This document shows positions 1 to 10,277 of a stretch of 64,000 nucleotides of DNA, in pieces. Under the pieces are notes generated by a model, which saw nothing but the letters and a program-made list of their open reading frames with translations, was not told where the DNA came from and did not search any database. Location of the stretch: positions 11,290,001 through 11,354,000 of the forward strand of contig JAJKFL010000004.1 of NCBI GenBank assembly GCA_021186555.1, given 5' to 3'. The position numbers and the translations under genes were made by a program. Each line of letters begins with the position of its first letter. Positions within the stretch are counted from its first letter, which is position 1. This DNA comes from Reticulitermes speratus. Taxonomy: Eukaryota; Arthropoda; Insecta; Blattodea; Rhinotermitidae.

Positions 1-586
1 TAACGTCTGACAAAACCCTAGTCACCCAGTAGCCTTCAAGTTTCGCTGTTCGCATAACGTCTGACAAAACCCTAGTCACCCAGTAGCCTTCAAGTTTCGC
101 TGTTCGCATAACGTCTGACAAAACCCTAGTCACCCAGTAGCCTTCAAGTTTCGCTGTTCGCATAACGTCTGACAAAGCCCTAGTCACCCAGTAGCCTTCA
201 AGTTTCGCTGTTCGCATAACGTCTGACAAAACCCTAGTCACCCAGTAGCCTTCAAGTTTCGCTGTTCGCATAACGTCTGACAAAGCCCTAGTCACCCAGT
301 AGCCTTCAAGTTTCGCTGTTCGCATAACGTCTGACAAAGCCCTAGTCACCCAGTAGCCTTCAAGTTTCGCTGTTCGCATAACGTCTGACAAAGCCCTAGT
401 CACCCAGTAGCCTTCAAGTTTCGCTGTTCGCATAACGTCTGACAAAGCCCTAGTCACCCAGTAGCCTTCAAGTTTCGCTGTTCGCATAACGTCTGACAAA
501 GCCCTAGTCACCCAGTAGCCTTCAAGTTTCGCTGTTCGCATAACGTCTGACAAAGCCCTAGTCACCCAGTAGCCTTCAAGTTGTAT
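1..586. repeat. 54-bp minisatellite, about 11 copies
   Basis: The unit begins TAACGTCTGACAAA and returns every 54 bases, nearly identical apart from an A/G change (CAAAACCC versus CAAAGCCC). The array is cut by the left window edge and ends where CTTCAAGTT runs into GTATCCAAGC. No insect telomere repeat (TTAGG) is present, so this is an interstitial array as far as can be seen. Confidence 0.97.
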
Positions 587-1092
587 CCAAGCTTGACTTC
601 GCTTCAAGCGGTTCCAAAATCCGGTCTGGTTTTCTTGCATGAGCAAGTTTTGTTTTTGAAAGAAAGTAATTAAAATTGCGGTGAAGGTCAACACAGAGAT
701 ACTGCATCATCCTTGAACTGAAACTGTATCAAGGCGACGTTGTTAACCCGGTTGAGTTAGCCACAGAGGCTGGAGAGTTGTGTGTCAGTTGTGTTACGTC
801 TGCAGACAGTGATAATTAGCATCATGGTGCACAGTCATTTTGCAAAAGCAGCTAGAAACAAATTCCTCGCCCTTTGTGAATACAAACATTTGTTTCCTAT
901 TCAAAACATTCCTTAATTAGCCCTTATCGTAAACCCAATGCATCCAGTTCAAACCTTCCCACTCTAATTCTCTGAGATCTGTTTCCAAAATCTTTTTTTC
1001 ATTTTTTCCGTCCAAATTTTGTATGTATTTTTTATTTCCCCCGATGCGTGCTATCATTCTTTATCATTTTTGCGCCCTAATAGGTTAACTTT
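587..1092. other. Unassigned unique sequence
   Basis: No open frame, splice-phase signal or repeat relationship was recognised here. The composition is AT-rich with short T runs near 985-1030. Confidence 0.5.
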
Positions 1093-1357
1093 GCCGATAC
1101 CAGTGGCCGCGCGGTCTGAGGCTTGTGTCTACGGCCGCTCGTTTGCTAGGATTACGGGTTCGAATCCCGCCGGGGGCATGGATGTCTGTCTCGTGTGAGT
1201 GTTGTGTGTTGTCAGGTAGAGGTCTCTGCGACGAGCTCATCACTCGTCCAGAGTAGTCCTACCGAGTGTAGTGTGTCTGAATTGTGGTCGTGAAGCCTCG
1301 AAAAAAATGAGGAGGCCTAGGCCCCCTAGGGGCTGTCGAGTAGTAGGAAAAAAAATA
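1093..1357 (+). mobile_element. SINE-A, tRNA-headed short interspersed element
   Basis: The head reads like a class II (Leu/Ser-type) tRNA, with an A box around CAGTGGCCGCGCGGTCTGAG and a B box GGTTCGAATCCCG. A conserved body follows: ATGGATGTCTGTCTC, GTCAGGTAGAGGTCTCTGCG, CACTCGTCCAGAG, then GGGGCTGT and an A-rich end. Other copies lie at 5839-5947, 22596-22832 (minus), 24476-24690, 27634-27835, 50457-50712 (minus) and 52958-53212. The tRNA part has no sign of being an active tRNA gene. Confidence 0.85.
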
Positions 1358-1662
1358 GGTTAAATTTGGTGAACAGCACAAAATATAAAGCTCCCCGTTG
1401 TGTAAATTTCTCCTACGTCTGCTCACTTCCTCTTGCCAGTGTCGAAATGTTGTACTTAGCAATTTGTTCTCACATAACTTACACGTATGTGAAAGGCCAG
1501 GTTTCTCACCTCAGTCTCAGAGGCAAAAGAGTTAGTGCGTTATACAATGGAAATTATCACTGGCAAACAAAATTGGTGTCTGTGTGAAATACGAAGTTTT
1601 GAAGGTGATGAAAACGAAGCTTCAGGTCTTACAGGGTGTGACGTTGTTTAGTCTCATAGGTA

Positions 1663-1850
1663 GAGTCGAACTCGGTTATAACATCACAAAAGGGACTGAA
1701 TATTTTGTGTCGTTGTAAACGAGTGTTGTTATAACCGAGGAGTATAACTCTATGAGTAAAAGCGAGGAATTAATTGGTACTACAGAATGTCTGACGTTAT
1801 ATACGAGGTGTCGCATAAACCGATGTCGTTATTACCGGGTTTGACTGTAG
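1663..1850 (+). mobile_element. pogo/Tigger-like MITE
   Basis: The element starts near AGTCGAACTCGGTTATAACA and ends with TTATTACCGGGTTTGACTGTA, imperfect terminal inverted repeats of about 25 bases ending in TA. The interior carries GGGACTGAATATTTTGTGTC and GAATTAATTGGTAC. Copies are at 9727-9923, 27063-27246, 43381-43562 and 50741-50912. TA-flanked CAGTCGAAC termini are typical of pogo-type derivatives. There is no coding capacity. Confidence 0.75.
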
Positions 1851-2515
1851 TTAGCAACGATTAGGAGGAACACGCTGCCTCCGTCTTTAGTGCTGGTGGA
1901 TACTGAGGCTGTGTTTCTGCCTCCGTCGGTGACTGCACGGCGTCATAAGCAGCAGGACTGAAATGTACATCACATTTCTGCAGAGTAGTCTAGTGACCGA
2001 ATTACTTGCTAGCTGATTTCCCTAATACTACTAATACTATACATAGCTGCTGTCAGCACGGCCTGGTCGCTGCCATGCTCGCCTCGGAACGGCCAGGCAA
2101 CTTTATATCTGTTTCAAAAACATTGACTTGGTTACGGGTATATTTATAGCTGCACGCGCTGTGGACGTTTGTGAAACTGATATAAAACGATAGGTGGTGC
2201 GCACGCAGGGCTTCCCCTCTTAGGAGGTTTTTTTTCACCCCGGTCTCAAATAATACCAAGTAATAGTGTCATTAATGTAGGCATGTCTGTGAAGTTTTAG
2301 GTCATGATTAGGCTAATTGTCATAAAAAGCTTTGTGTTCCGAGATTTGACAGGATAAGGGTCCAACAACTCTTGAATTCTATGACATCATCATGATGATC
2401 ATGACATCATCATGATAATCATGACAAACAGCTGCAGCAAGTTTCTTGTTTAATTCATTATAAACTCGTGACGAATGACGAAAGAACTGAATTAACCGAC
2501 CGCTGAAATTCTTGG
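1851..2515. other. Unassigned sequence with a short ATCATGA palindromic tract
   Basis: No gene was recognised. At 2380-2426 a short run built from GACATCATCATGAT is strongly palindromic. The rest shows no family relationship that I can identify. Confidence 0.45.
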
Positions 2516-2912
2516 CTCTCCATGCACTCGCTCTACGGTAACAGCTCACACACTTACCAACAGCGCTCTCCATGCACTCGCTCTACGGTAACAGCTCACA
2601 CACTTACCAACAGCGCTCTCCATGCACTCGCTCTAAGGTAACAGCTCACACACTTACCAACAGCGCTCCCCCATGCACTCGCTCTAAGGTAACAGCTCAC
2701 ACACTTACCAACAGCGCTCTCCATGCACTCGCTCTACGGTAACAGCTCACACACTTACCAACAGCGCTCTCCATGCACTCGCTCTACGGTAACAGCTCAC
2801 ACACTTAGCAACAGCGCTCTCCATGCACTCGCTCTACGGTAACAGCTCACACACTTACCAACAGCGCTCTCCATGCACTCGCTCTACGGTAACAGCTCAC
2901 ACACTTACCAAT
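2516..2912. repeat. 50-bp minisatellite, about 8 copies
   Basis: The unit CTCCATGCACTCGCTCTACG ... ACCAACAGCGCT recurs every 50 bases with one or two substitutions (CTACGG/CTAAGG) and one two-base insertion near 2668. Flanks are unique. Confidence 0.95.
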
Positions 2913-3007
2913 ACTGATGTACATTTATTTTGAATGATAAGAAGAACTGGGAAAAAACAGAATTTCATCGCGATTTCAGGCTTCCGCCGCGGTGTAAATT
3001 ACATCCT

Positions 3008-3147
3008 CGCTCTTCTGGGATGTTACGGGGGCGTAGATTGGCAGTTATTTGCCGACGTTTCGGGACACATCTGTCTTGTCTTCAAGGGTCAAGGAGTCAG
3101 GACTGCTTGACTACCAATCTACGCCGCGTAACATCCCAGAAGAGCGA
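3008..3147. mobile_element. Foldback element with CCCGAAACGTC motif
   Basis: The arms at 3008-3041 and 3114-3147 are near-perfect reverse complements around TTCTGGGATGTTACG. The loop on the minus strand carries a CTTGAAGAC ... GTCCCGAAACGTCGG signature also seen in the foldbacks at 17405-17648 and near 53700-53820, and in weaker form near 43980-44040 and 63418-63480. There is no coding capacity. Confidence 0.7.
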
Positions 3148-3490
3148 AGATACCAGAATCTCATCTTTACAAATAACTGAAAGCGGTAATTTTACAACTG
3201 GGGTCCCAGTTTGCATATGGACTGACTGTACTGTGAAAGCACTGGGCAGGAAAAGGGAATATAATTTTGATTGAAGGTACTCGGGAGGGTCCGGGGTTTA
3301 AATCTGGGGCAGGTGATCAGCTGTTCTGTCTGATATTTGTCATGGTATTCCGCAGTCCCTCCAGATAGGAGTAAGGCAGTGATTTAAATTAGATATGGTG
3401 ACATTATTTCACGCCATTCCCAATTAGTCACTGCAAAATCTGTCGTTAGACGTTAAGTCGGCTGAGCTACTGACAACGTCGTTAAATAAA

Positions 3491-3708
3491 ATACAGAATG
3501 TTCCACTTAAAACTGGCCCGCTATCACGGCGAAATCAAGAAAGGGTTTTTGATAACACGCGCACAAAATGTATTGATTCGCAAGGATCTCATTTCCAACA
3601 TCTTCTATAAGAGAGTGCATTTGGTCTACCAAAAACTAAAGGAAACAAAATCCTTTCTTGATTTCGCCGTGCAAGCGGGCCTCTTTTTTTCAGTGGAACA
3701 CCCTGTAT
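3491..3708. mobile_element. MITE with long terminal inverted repeats
   Basis: The left end ACAGAATGTTCCACTT pairs with the right end AGTGGAACACCCTGTA. A second inverted block follows inside (GGCCCGCTATCACGGCGAAA against TTTCGCCGTGCAAGCGGGCC). The TACAGGGTGTTCCAC terminus flanked by TA suggests a Tc1/mariner-type derivative. The 75-codon frame inside is an accident of the inverted repeat. Confidence 0.75.
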
Positions 3709-4185
3709 TAATTGACACACTGTAACTAAGTACATTCATTATAAGGCGGTGAAATCCGCAGTATAGGCTCTGCGTCGTGTTTATTTCCAAAAATTAAACA
3801 GACGTTGAATTGAGATCCATCCCTATGCAGCTATCATTTAGAAACCCCCCCCCCCCTCAAAAAAAGAAACAGTCTGACGTATTTTATTTACCCCAAATTA
3901 GAATAAATGTAGATAAAATGTTTGACCTTCATTTAGTTTATTTCCTTTAAAGAGCCATTTTACTGAAGAAGTTTAATTAATTTTTGTATCGTTTAGTCCT
4001 TTGACCAATGTCATTGAAGCGTGATATAAATTTATCCAGTTATACAGATGTTACACTTTGTAAGTTTGATTAGTTTTAAGGCCACTTTACTTAATAGCCT
4101 AAGTGAAATTTCACTTACGTCTTTTGAAATATTTGATTAATTTTAGTTGGGCCTCAAAAACGACTGTTTTGACATAAGGAAGTTT
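3709..4185. other. Unassigned AT-rich sequence
   Basis: No gene or known repeat was recognised. A poly-C tract of about ten bases lies near 3847. Confidence 0.45.
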
Positions 4186-4191
4186 ATCCAT

Positions 4192-5214
4192 TCATTCATT
4201 CATTCTGCAGTCCGTCTTACGACAGGTCCGTAGCCTCTTCATTCTGCAGTCTGACTTACAACAGGTCCGTAGCCTCTTCATTCTGCAGTCTGACTTACAA
4301 CAGGTCCGTAGCCTCTTCATTCTGCAGTCTGTCTTACGACAGGTCCGTAGCCTCTTCATTCTGCAGTCTGACTTACGACAGGTCCGTAGTCTCTTCATTC
4401 TGCAGTCTGACTTACGACAGGTCCGTAGCCTCTTCATTCTGCAGTCTGACTTACAACAGGTCCGTAGCCTCTTCATTCTGCAGTCTGTCTTACGACAGGT
4501 CCGTAGCCTCTTCATTCTGCAGTCTGACTTACAACAGGTCCGTAGCCTCTTCATTCTGCAGTCTGTCTTACGACAGGTCCGTAGCCTCTTCATTCTACAG
4601 TCTGACTTACAACAGGTCCGTAGCCTCTTCATTCTGCAGTCTGTCTTACGACAGGTCCGTAGCCTCTTCATTCTGCAGTCTGTCTTACAACAGGCCCGTA
4701 GCCTCTTCATTCTGCAGTCTGACTTACAACAGGTCCGTAGCCTCTTCATTCTGCAGTCTGTCTTACGACAGGTCCGTAGCCTCTTCATTCTGCAGTCTGA
4801 CTTACGACAGGTCCGTAGCCTCTTCATTCTGCAGTCCGTCTTACGACAGGTCCGTAGCCTCTTCATTCTGCAGTCTGTCTTACGACAGGCCCGTAGCCTC
4901 TTCATTCTGCAGTCTGTCTTACGACAGGTCCGTAGCCTCTTCATTCTGCAGTCTGACTTACAACAGGTCCGTAGCCTCTTCATTCTGCAGTCTGACTTAC
5001 AACAGGTCCGTAGCCTCTTCATTCTGCAGTCTGTCTTACGACAGGCCCGTAGCCTCTTCATTCTGCAGTCTGTCTTACGACAGGTCCGTAGCCTCTTCAT
5101 TCTGCAGTCTGTCTTACGACAGCTCCGTAGCCTCATTCATTCTGCAGTCTGTCTTACGACAGGTCCGTAGCCTCTTCATTCTGCAGTCTGTCTTACGACA
5201 GGTCCGTAGCCTCT
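4192..5214 (-). repeat. 39-bp satellite derived from the 3' end of an RTE-like LINE, about 26 copies
   Basis: Read on the minus strand, each 39-bp unit is GAGGCTACGGACCTGTCGTA followed by AGACAGACTGCAGAAT and a short linker. The same sequence forms the last codons and 3' terminus of the LINE at 38252-41121. The array runs straight into a truncated copy of that LINE at 5176-5548, so it grew by tandem amplification of the LINE terminus. Because 39 is 13 codons it stays open for 314 codons, but this is not a gene. Confidence 0.93.
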
Positions 5215-5548
5215 TACAAAGCGAGTTCTCCACACAGTGCGATCTAGTGCTTCCTCTCTCAATTTACAGTATCTTCTCTTTTCCTTAAGGTCATCCAATA
5301 GCTGCTTACATCTTCTACCTCGTCTTCCCGTCACTTCTATCCTTCCCTCTAACTTTCCTTCAATCACGTGTTTCAGAAGGCAGTTTCTACGCAAGATGTG
5401 ACCAATCCAGTTAGCCTTTCTTCTTTTTATTGTATGTAGGATATTCCTCTCCTCCTTCACTCTGTGTAATACTTCTTCATTTCTCACACGATCGGTCCAA
5501 CTGATCTTCTCCATTCTTCTCCAGCACCACATTTCAAAACTTTCCAAG
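5176..5548 (-). mobile_element. 5'-truncated RTE-like LINE copy (C-terminal ORF2 fragment)
   Basis: The minus strand encodes the last 123 residues of the same ORF2 as in the 38252-41121 element, starting at the SFEMWCWRRMEKISWTDR segment and ending GYGPVVRQTAE. The copy has no catalytic domains. The 3' end merges with the 39-bp satellite. Sequence beyond 5548 (toward the LINE 5' end) is unrelated, as expected of 5' truncation during target-primed reverse transcription. Confidence 0.9.
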
Positions 5549-5838
5549 TTGCATCCATGCAGTTAATTTTATGAGACATGTTACTTAAGAACCCAAACAA
5601 ATACACTGACCAAACTACACGGAACTTTAAATACGCGACGTCTGAAGTACATCAGTCAGACATCAGCGACTGATACACTGTAATAAGTAAACAGCAGAGA
5701 CATGCTATGCCTAACCACAGTATCTTTTTAATATTATCCCAAATATCAGGTTGCCTGTTCAACTTTTTGCGTGTTTAATAATTCTACTCTTGAGTAATTA
5801 ACAGAAATATTTCAGGTTTTAAATCCTCATTAAAATTT

Positions 5839-5947
5839 ATCACTCGTCTAGAGGAGTCCTGCCGAGTGTGCTGTGTGTAACTGAGTGTGATCGTGAAGCC
5901 TCGGTACTGAGGAGGACCTGGCCCACTAGGGGCTGTTGAGCCATTGG
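5839..5947 (+). mobile_element. SINE-A, 3' body fragment
   Basis: It starts inside the body at ATCACTCGTCTAGAGGAGTC and ends at GGGGCTGTTGAGCCATTGGG. The tRNA-like head is missing. Confidence 0.8.
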
Positions 5948-6299
5948 GGAAAAAATTATTATACTGTTCAGAATGTGAACAGGTGGCAAGCTGTTGTGAA
6001 TGCTATATGTTGTTGAAAGCTACACTTTCTGTCCGATTAACTCTTTACCCGTTAACGAAATGCAACGTGATATGCAGTGTGACTAGCTTGGCAACAACAA
6101 AGGTTTTGTCCTAGCGATAGAAACAAGTTAGTTAGTCTCCATGTCGCTCCAATCGCGGAGCATTGGGGGCCTCCTTTCGGAGGTTTCTATGGTCTATGGT
6201 CTATGGTCTATGGTGACCAGCCCACTGACCGCACAAGATCCACTTAATCCTGATGTGACTGCCAGAGCCATCTGGCAGGCAGTCAGGGGACTTGGGTGA

Positions 6300-6525
6300 G
6301 AAATGGCCGCTGAATTTTTCCGACGGGCACTACTAGTTCTATTCATGTCCTAGGTTCTTTTACATGCCGTAAATCTACGACATGGGACCGACGGCTTTAC
6401 TTCCCCTCCGAAGGTAGTGATGCTCCGGATTTTTATCACCCTTAAAAATCCATCGCCCTCGGTCGGGATCGAACCCGCGAACCTTGGGCCCAGCACGCTA
6501 ACCACTAGTCCAACGACGGCGACGA
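6300..6525 (-). mobile_element. SINE-D, tRNA-headed element
   Basis: On the minus strand the head reads GTTGGACTAGTGGTTAGCGT (A box) followed by GCGGGTTCGATCCCGACCG (B box). A body follows with ATGGATTTTTAAGGGTG and AAAATCCGGAGCATCACTAC. This is the only copy of this type I see in the window. The (GGTCTATG)-like run at 6188-6215 lies just beyond its 3' end. Confidence 0.65.
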
Positions 6526-6719
6526 TAGAAACAAACACACAAATCAATAAATAAATGTCAGTAATAAGATAAAACAAGGGACAGAGCATTATTTAGAGAA
6601 TTTATCAGGAAAACACGGAAATACACGTAGATATACATAATTTAATGGATTATTTAACAGTTGTGTATATAGCAATTGTGCGAGTCAGAAGAAATACCTA
6701 TAGGTTTTTTGGTAAGGAA

Positions 6720-6976
6720 ACTTGAACTAAAGTGACCACTTGGAACACCTAGGAATAGAAGGGAGGAAAATATTAAAGCCTATCTTAAATATTATGGGAG
6801 GTCTGTACTGGATTGAGATTGCTCAGGACAGGGAGTAGTTGTGGGCTGTTGTGAATACGGTAATGAACTTTCTGTTCACATAAAATGCAGGGTATTTTAT
6901 GACTAGCTGGAGAACTGTTAGCTTCTCCTCAAGAACCGTCCTGTATAGCGTTAGTTAGTTAGTTAGTTAGTTAGCA
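6720..6976 (+). mobile_element. LINE-2 3' end with (TTAG)n tail
   Basis: The sequence matches the coding and 3' part of the element at 46730-47172: the GGRPRREDNIK-type segment is decayed, followed by GGATTGAGATTGCTCAGGAC, the TGTGAATACGGTAATGAAC terminus and a six-fold GTTA tail. It is a dead 5'-truncated copy. Confidence 0.75.
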
Positions 6977-7955
6977 TGGATCTCAGAACAAACAGCGATT
7001 ATTTCCCTATACAACATTAACTGACTGGTTTGTATAACTGAGACGGAGTGTGTTTACTGTGCGGTACGTGCTGAGTCTTTAAATTAAACCCCAGTGGTAA
7101 CTATATGTACCACCATGTTTAACATTCAACAATTCTACGTTCTGCCCACACAGTGTATTTATATGTTTTGTGTGGATCTCAGAACAAACAGCGATTATTT
7201 CACTGTACACCATTAACTGACTGGTTTGTATAACTGAGATGGAGTGTGTTTACTGCGCGGTACGGACTGTATTTATGTGTTTTGTGTGGATCTCAGAACA
7301 AACAGCGATTATTTTACTGTACAACATTAACTGACTGGTTTGTATAACTGAGACGGAGTGTGTTTACTGCGCGGTAAGGACTGTGTTTATGTGTTTTGTG
7401 TGGATCTCAGAACAAACAGCGATTATTTCACTGTACAGCATTAACTGACTGGTTTGTATAACCGAGACGGAGTGTGTTTACTGCGCGGTACGGACTGTAT
7501 TTATGTGTTTTGTGTGGATCTCAGAACAAACAGCGATTATTTCACTGTACAACATTAACTGACTGGTTTGTATAACTGAGATGGAGTGTGTTTACTGCGC
7601 GGTACGGACCGTATTTATGTGTTTTGTGTGGATCTCAGAACAAACAGCGATTATTTCACTGTACAGCATTAACTGACTGGTTTGTATAACTGAGACGGAG
7701 TGTTTTTACTGCGCGGTACGGACTGTATTTATGTGTTTTGTGTGGATCTCAGAACAAACAGCCATTATTTCACTGTACAGCATTAACTGACTGGTTTGTA
7801 TAACCGAGACGGAGTGTGTTTACTGCGCGGTACGGACTGTATTTATGTGTTTTTGTGTGGATCTCAGAACAAACAGCCATTATTTTACTGTACAGCATTA
7901 ACTGACTGGTTTGTATAACCGAGACGGAGTGTGTTTACTGCGCGGTACGAGCTGA
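6977..7955 (+). repeat. 114-bp tandem array inside a piggyBac-like MITE, about 8.5 copies
   Basis: Units run GTGTGGATCTCAGAACAAAC ... GAGACGGAGTGTGTTTACTG CGCGGTACGGACT and repeat at 114 bases (for example GTGGATCTC at 7172, 7286 and 7400). The same unit forms the inverted-orientation array at 44995-45990 and occurs once inside the intact MITE at 37927-38154. The first unit is followed at 7080-7150 by MITE tail sequence, so the array is an internal expansion of that element. Confidence 0.9.
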
Positions 7956-9726
7956 ATATTTAAACATAATTCAGGTTCGTTTTCATCTTTGAAGGATTAC
8001 TTACTCCATTTTATACTGTCGTTTGTCCCGTACAAAAGGTTCATTGTTCAGTGAGGCCTTTCTTCTGTGGATGTTAGACCATGAGTAAGGAAAAGAAAGC
8101 CTTCCGGTTACACACAGTCATAATTCTAACATCGCTTATTTATAACTTCACTGCGCTGGCTTTCCTTCCTGGTACAGTGCACATATGAAGCAACTCAAGT
8201 ACATACACGCCTTAAATTCCAGAAATTTATCAAAATCAGTCTATTTCGAAGGTTACGAAGATAATGTTGAACAGCTTTGGACTTCCCAGCACAGTACAGT
8301 ATAGCACGTATCACATGCAGGCTAGTGCTTTGTGTTTGGGATGTACTGGCTGCTAATTTGAACCATAGACACACTCGTTTTATTTCAAACTACTGCACAA
8401 AGCTAGTTTTTGCCTTGTTACATGTTTCGGCTACCTCTTTTAAGTCATCATCAGGGAGCTATAATATTATAAAGACACAAGCAGCTTATGCTATTCAACC
8501 TTAAAATTTTGTATTCCAAAGATGGCTGATGCTTTCGAATATCGATTGTAGTTCTGCGAGTGCTGGAGTTGTTCGATCGGAATTCAGACTCTAACATTGG
8601 ATATATGACTTTAAATAAGTGATATGCTTACGTCAGGTTTGAGGTTTTCGCGGTGATATCAAAATGTCCGTCTACTTTTACGTGAAGCTACATAGTTCGT
8701 CTAGCGGAATACACATTCTTGTACTTGTATTTAGCTAATGGCTTGTGCTGTTTGGGCTTCAGAAAACGTAGAAGAGTTTCAGAATCGTAACGCTTCTGAA
8801 GTTGTGCTAGGCAGGAGGGCCGTAGTTATTTCGGGGCAGCGCGAATCGTTCCGTCGCCCCGGGGGGTGGGGGCAAAATGCGCCCAAAATTAGTACTTTAA
8901 ATAAAAACATTGATTTCATGTAATCAGTAAATTTTAAATTTTAGAGGGAAATAAAAGGAAATTTAGTAAATAACTGTGATTATTTTCAAGTCAATAATTT
9001 ATATTAGGGGCGGTAATTATTATTTGCCCCGGCCACCGAAAATCGTAGCTACGCCACTTGTGTCGAAAATCCTAGCTACGCCACTGGTGCTAGGAAACCA
9101 AATAGTGTCTGGGAAGAGAAATTACAGAAGATTTCTTAGTAAACACGCCTCATTCACTCAAGAATTGAAAACGAAAGTCGCAGTAAAAGTATAGTGTGCA
9201 GCAAAGCAGTGTCACCGTTCCATGACATCAAACGAAACTGTTCTGTCTCCAATCGGATCCGTCTGACGTCACATGCAGTTTACACGATTTGATGCAAAAC
9301 CGGACAGTGGGAAGTAAAAAAAAAAATAAGACTGCAAATGGTGCACTCCGTGACGTCGCACGCACATTCTACCAAGGCTTTCTTTACTTCAAAAATGTCA
9401 CATGCTTTTACGGTACACGCGTAAATCAAATTTTGTTGGTTCACCTACAAGGAAAGTACGGCATTTCCTGCTCCGCCTTTCACGAAAGTCGCAAATTTTT
9501 AACAGCATTATGTGCAGATTTCCTATGCCGAATTTAACAAAGATCTGTCAGTGAACGTGACAAATACGTGTTTACTCCCTTAAGTAAAGCGTGACTTTGA
9601 TTGTGCTGCCTTTCGCAAGGATCACATTCACTCAATAATATTGTAGACCTTTATGCTCTTCGTTCCTTGCACTGTCCATAACCAATTCACAACACTCAGA
9701 ACAACAAAATGCGCTATACTGTTCCT
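7956..9726. other. Unassigned region with isolated short repeats
   Basis: No gene was recognised. At 8421-8453 the minus strand holds a single CTGATGATG ... GCCGAAACATG motif of the type found in the foldback elements. At 8860-9090 a G/C-run segment ends in two direct copies of CGAAAATC(G/C)TAGCTACGCCACT, which looks like the edge of a MITE but cannot be closed. Confidence 0.45.
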
Positions 9727-9923
9727 TAGATATTTACAGTCGATCTCGCTTATAACGTCACGAAAGGGACTGAATATTTTGTATCGTTATAAACGAGTGT
9801 TGTTATAACCGAGGAATATAATGTTATGGTTAACAGTGAGGAATTAATTGGTGCCACAGAATATCTCACGTTATAGACGAGGTGTCGCTTAAACCGATGT
9901 CGTTATAACAGGGTTTTACTGTA
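9727..9923 (+). mobile_element. pogo/Tigger-like MITE
   Basis: It has the same family as at 1663, with ends near TTACAGTCGATCTCGCTTAT and GGGTTTTACTGTA. It abuts the hAT-like MITE that follows, whose target duplication lies at its right edge. Confidence 0.75.
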
Positions 9924-9928
9924 TATTA

Positions 9929-10275
9929 CAGGGGTGACCAAACTGTGGCTCGCGAGCCACATGCGGCTCTTTGACATATAATGTGCGGCTCGCGGAAATA
10001 TATTGGCTGAGCTCCTTTTTGCATTACAATTCATATAAAAGGTAAATAAAAAATTTTCAAGCTTTATAATTATTTACCGGTATAAACTGAGAGTCCGCTG
10101 GATTAAAACATAAGTTTAATGTTGATGGTGAGTAAATATATTTAAGAATTTTTATAACAAAATTTGCGTGTAACAATAAAAACGTGTGTGTAATATTTGT
10201 TCACGTCTTGCGGCTCTCAAACATCCGAAGTTTATCGTATGTGGCTCTTACTTTAAGCAAGTTTGGCCACCCCTG
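9929..10275. mobile_element. hAT-like MITE with intact 8-bp target duplication
   Basis: The ends CAGGGGTGACCAAACT and AGTTTGGCCACCCCTG (as read inward on each strand) are near-perfect terminal inverted repeats. The 8 bases GTATATTA flank both sides (9921-9928 and 10276-10283), which is the hallmark of hAT insertion. The interior carries TGGCTCGCGAGCCACATGCG and TGCGGCTCT repeats and no transposase frame. The intact duplication suggests a fairly recent insertion. Confidence 0.9.
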
Positions 10276-10277
10276 GT

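Noticed and set aside
1093..1170. Possible tRNA gene
   Set aside because: A and B boxes are present, but the same head recurs with a shared non-tRNA body at several sites. These are SINE heads, and the cloverleaf is not intact.
4192..5136. 314-codon frame rich in Cys, Arg and Lys (RLRTCRKTDCRMK repeats)
   Set aside because: It is the 39-bp satellite made from the LINE 3' end. The unit length of 13 codons keeps it open.
6950..6976. Telomere-like TTAG repeats
   Set aside because: The tail is GTTA/TTAG, not TTAGG, and it is the 3' tail of LINE-2, as also seen at 47125-47172.
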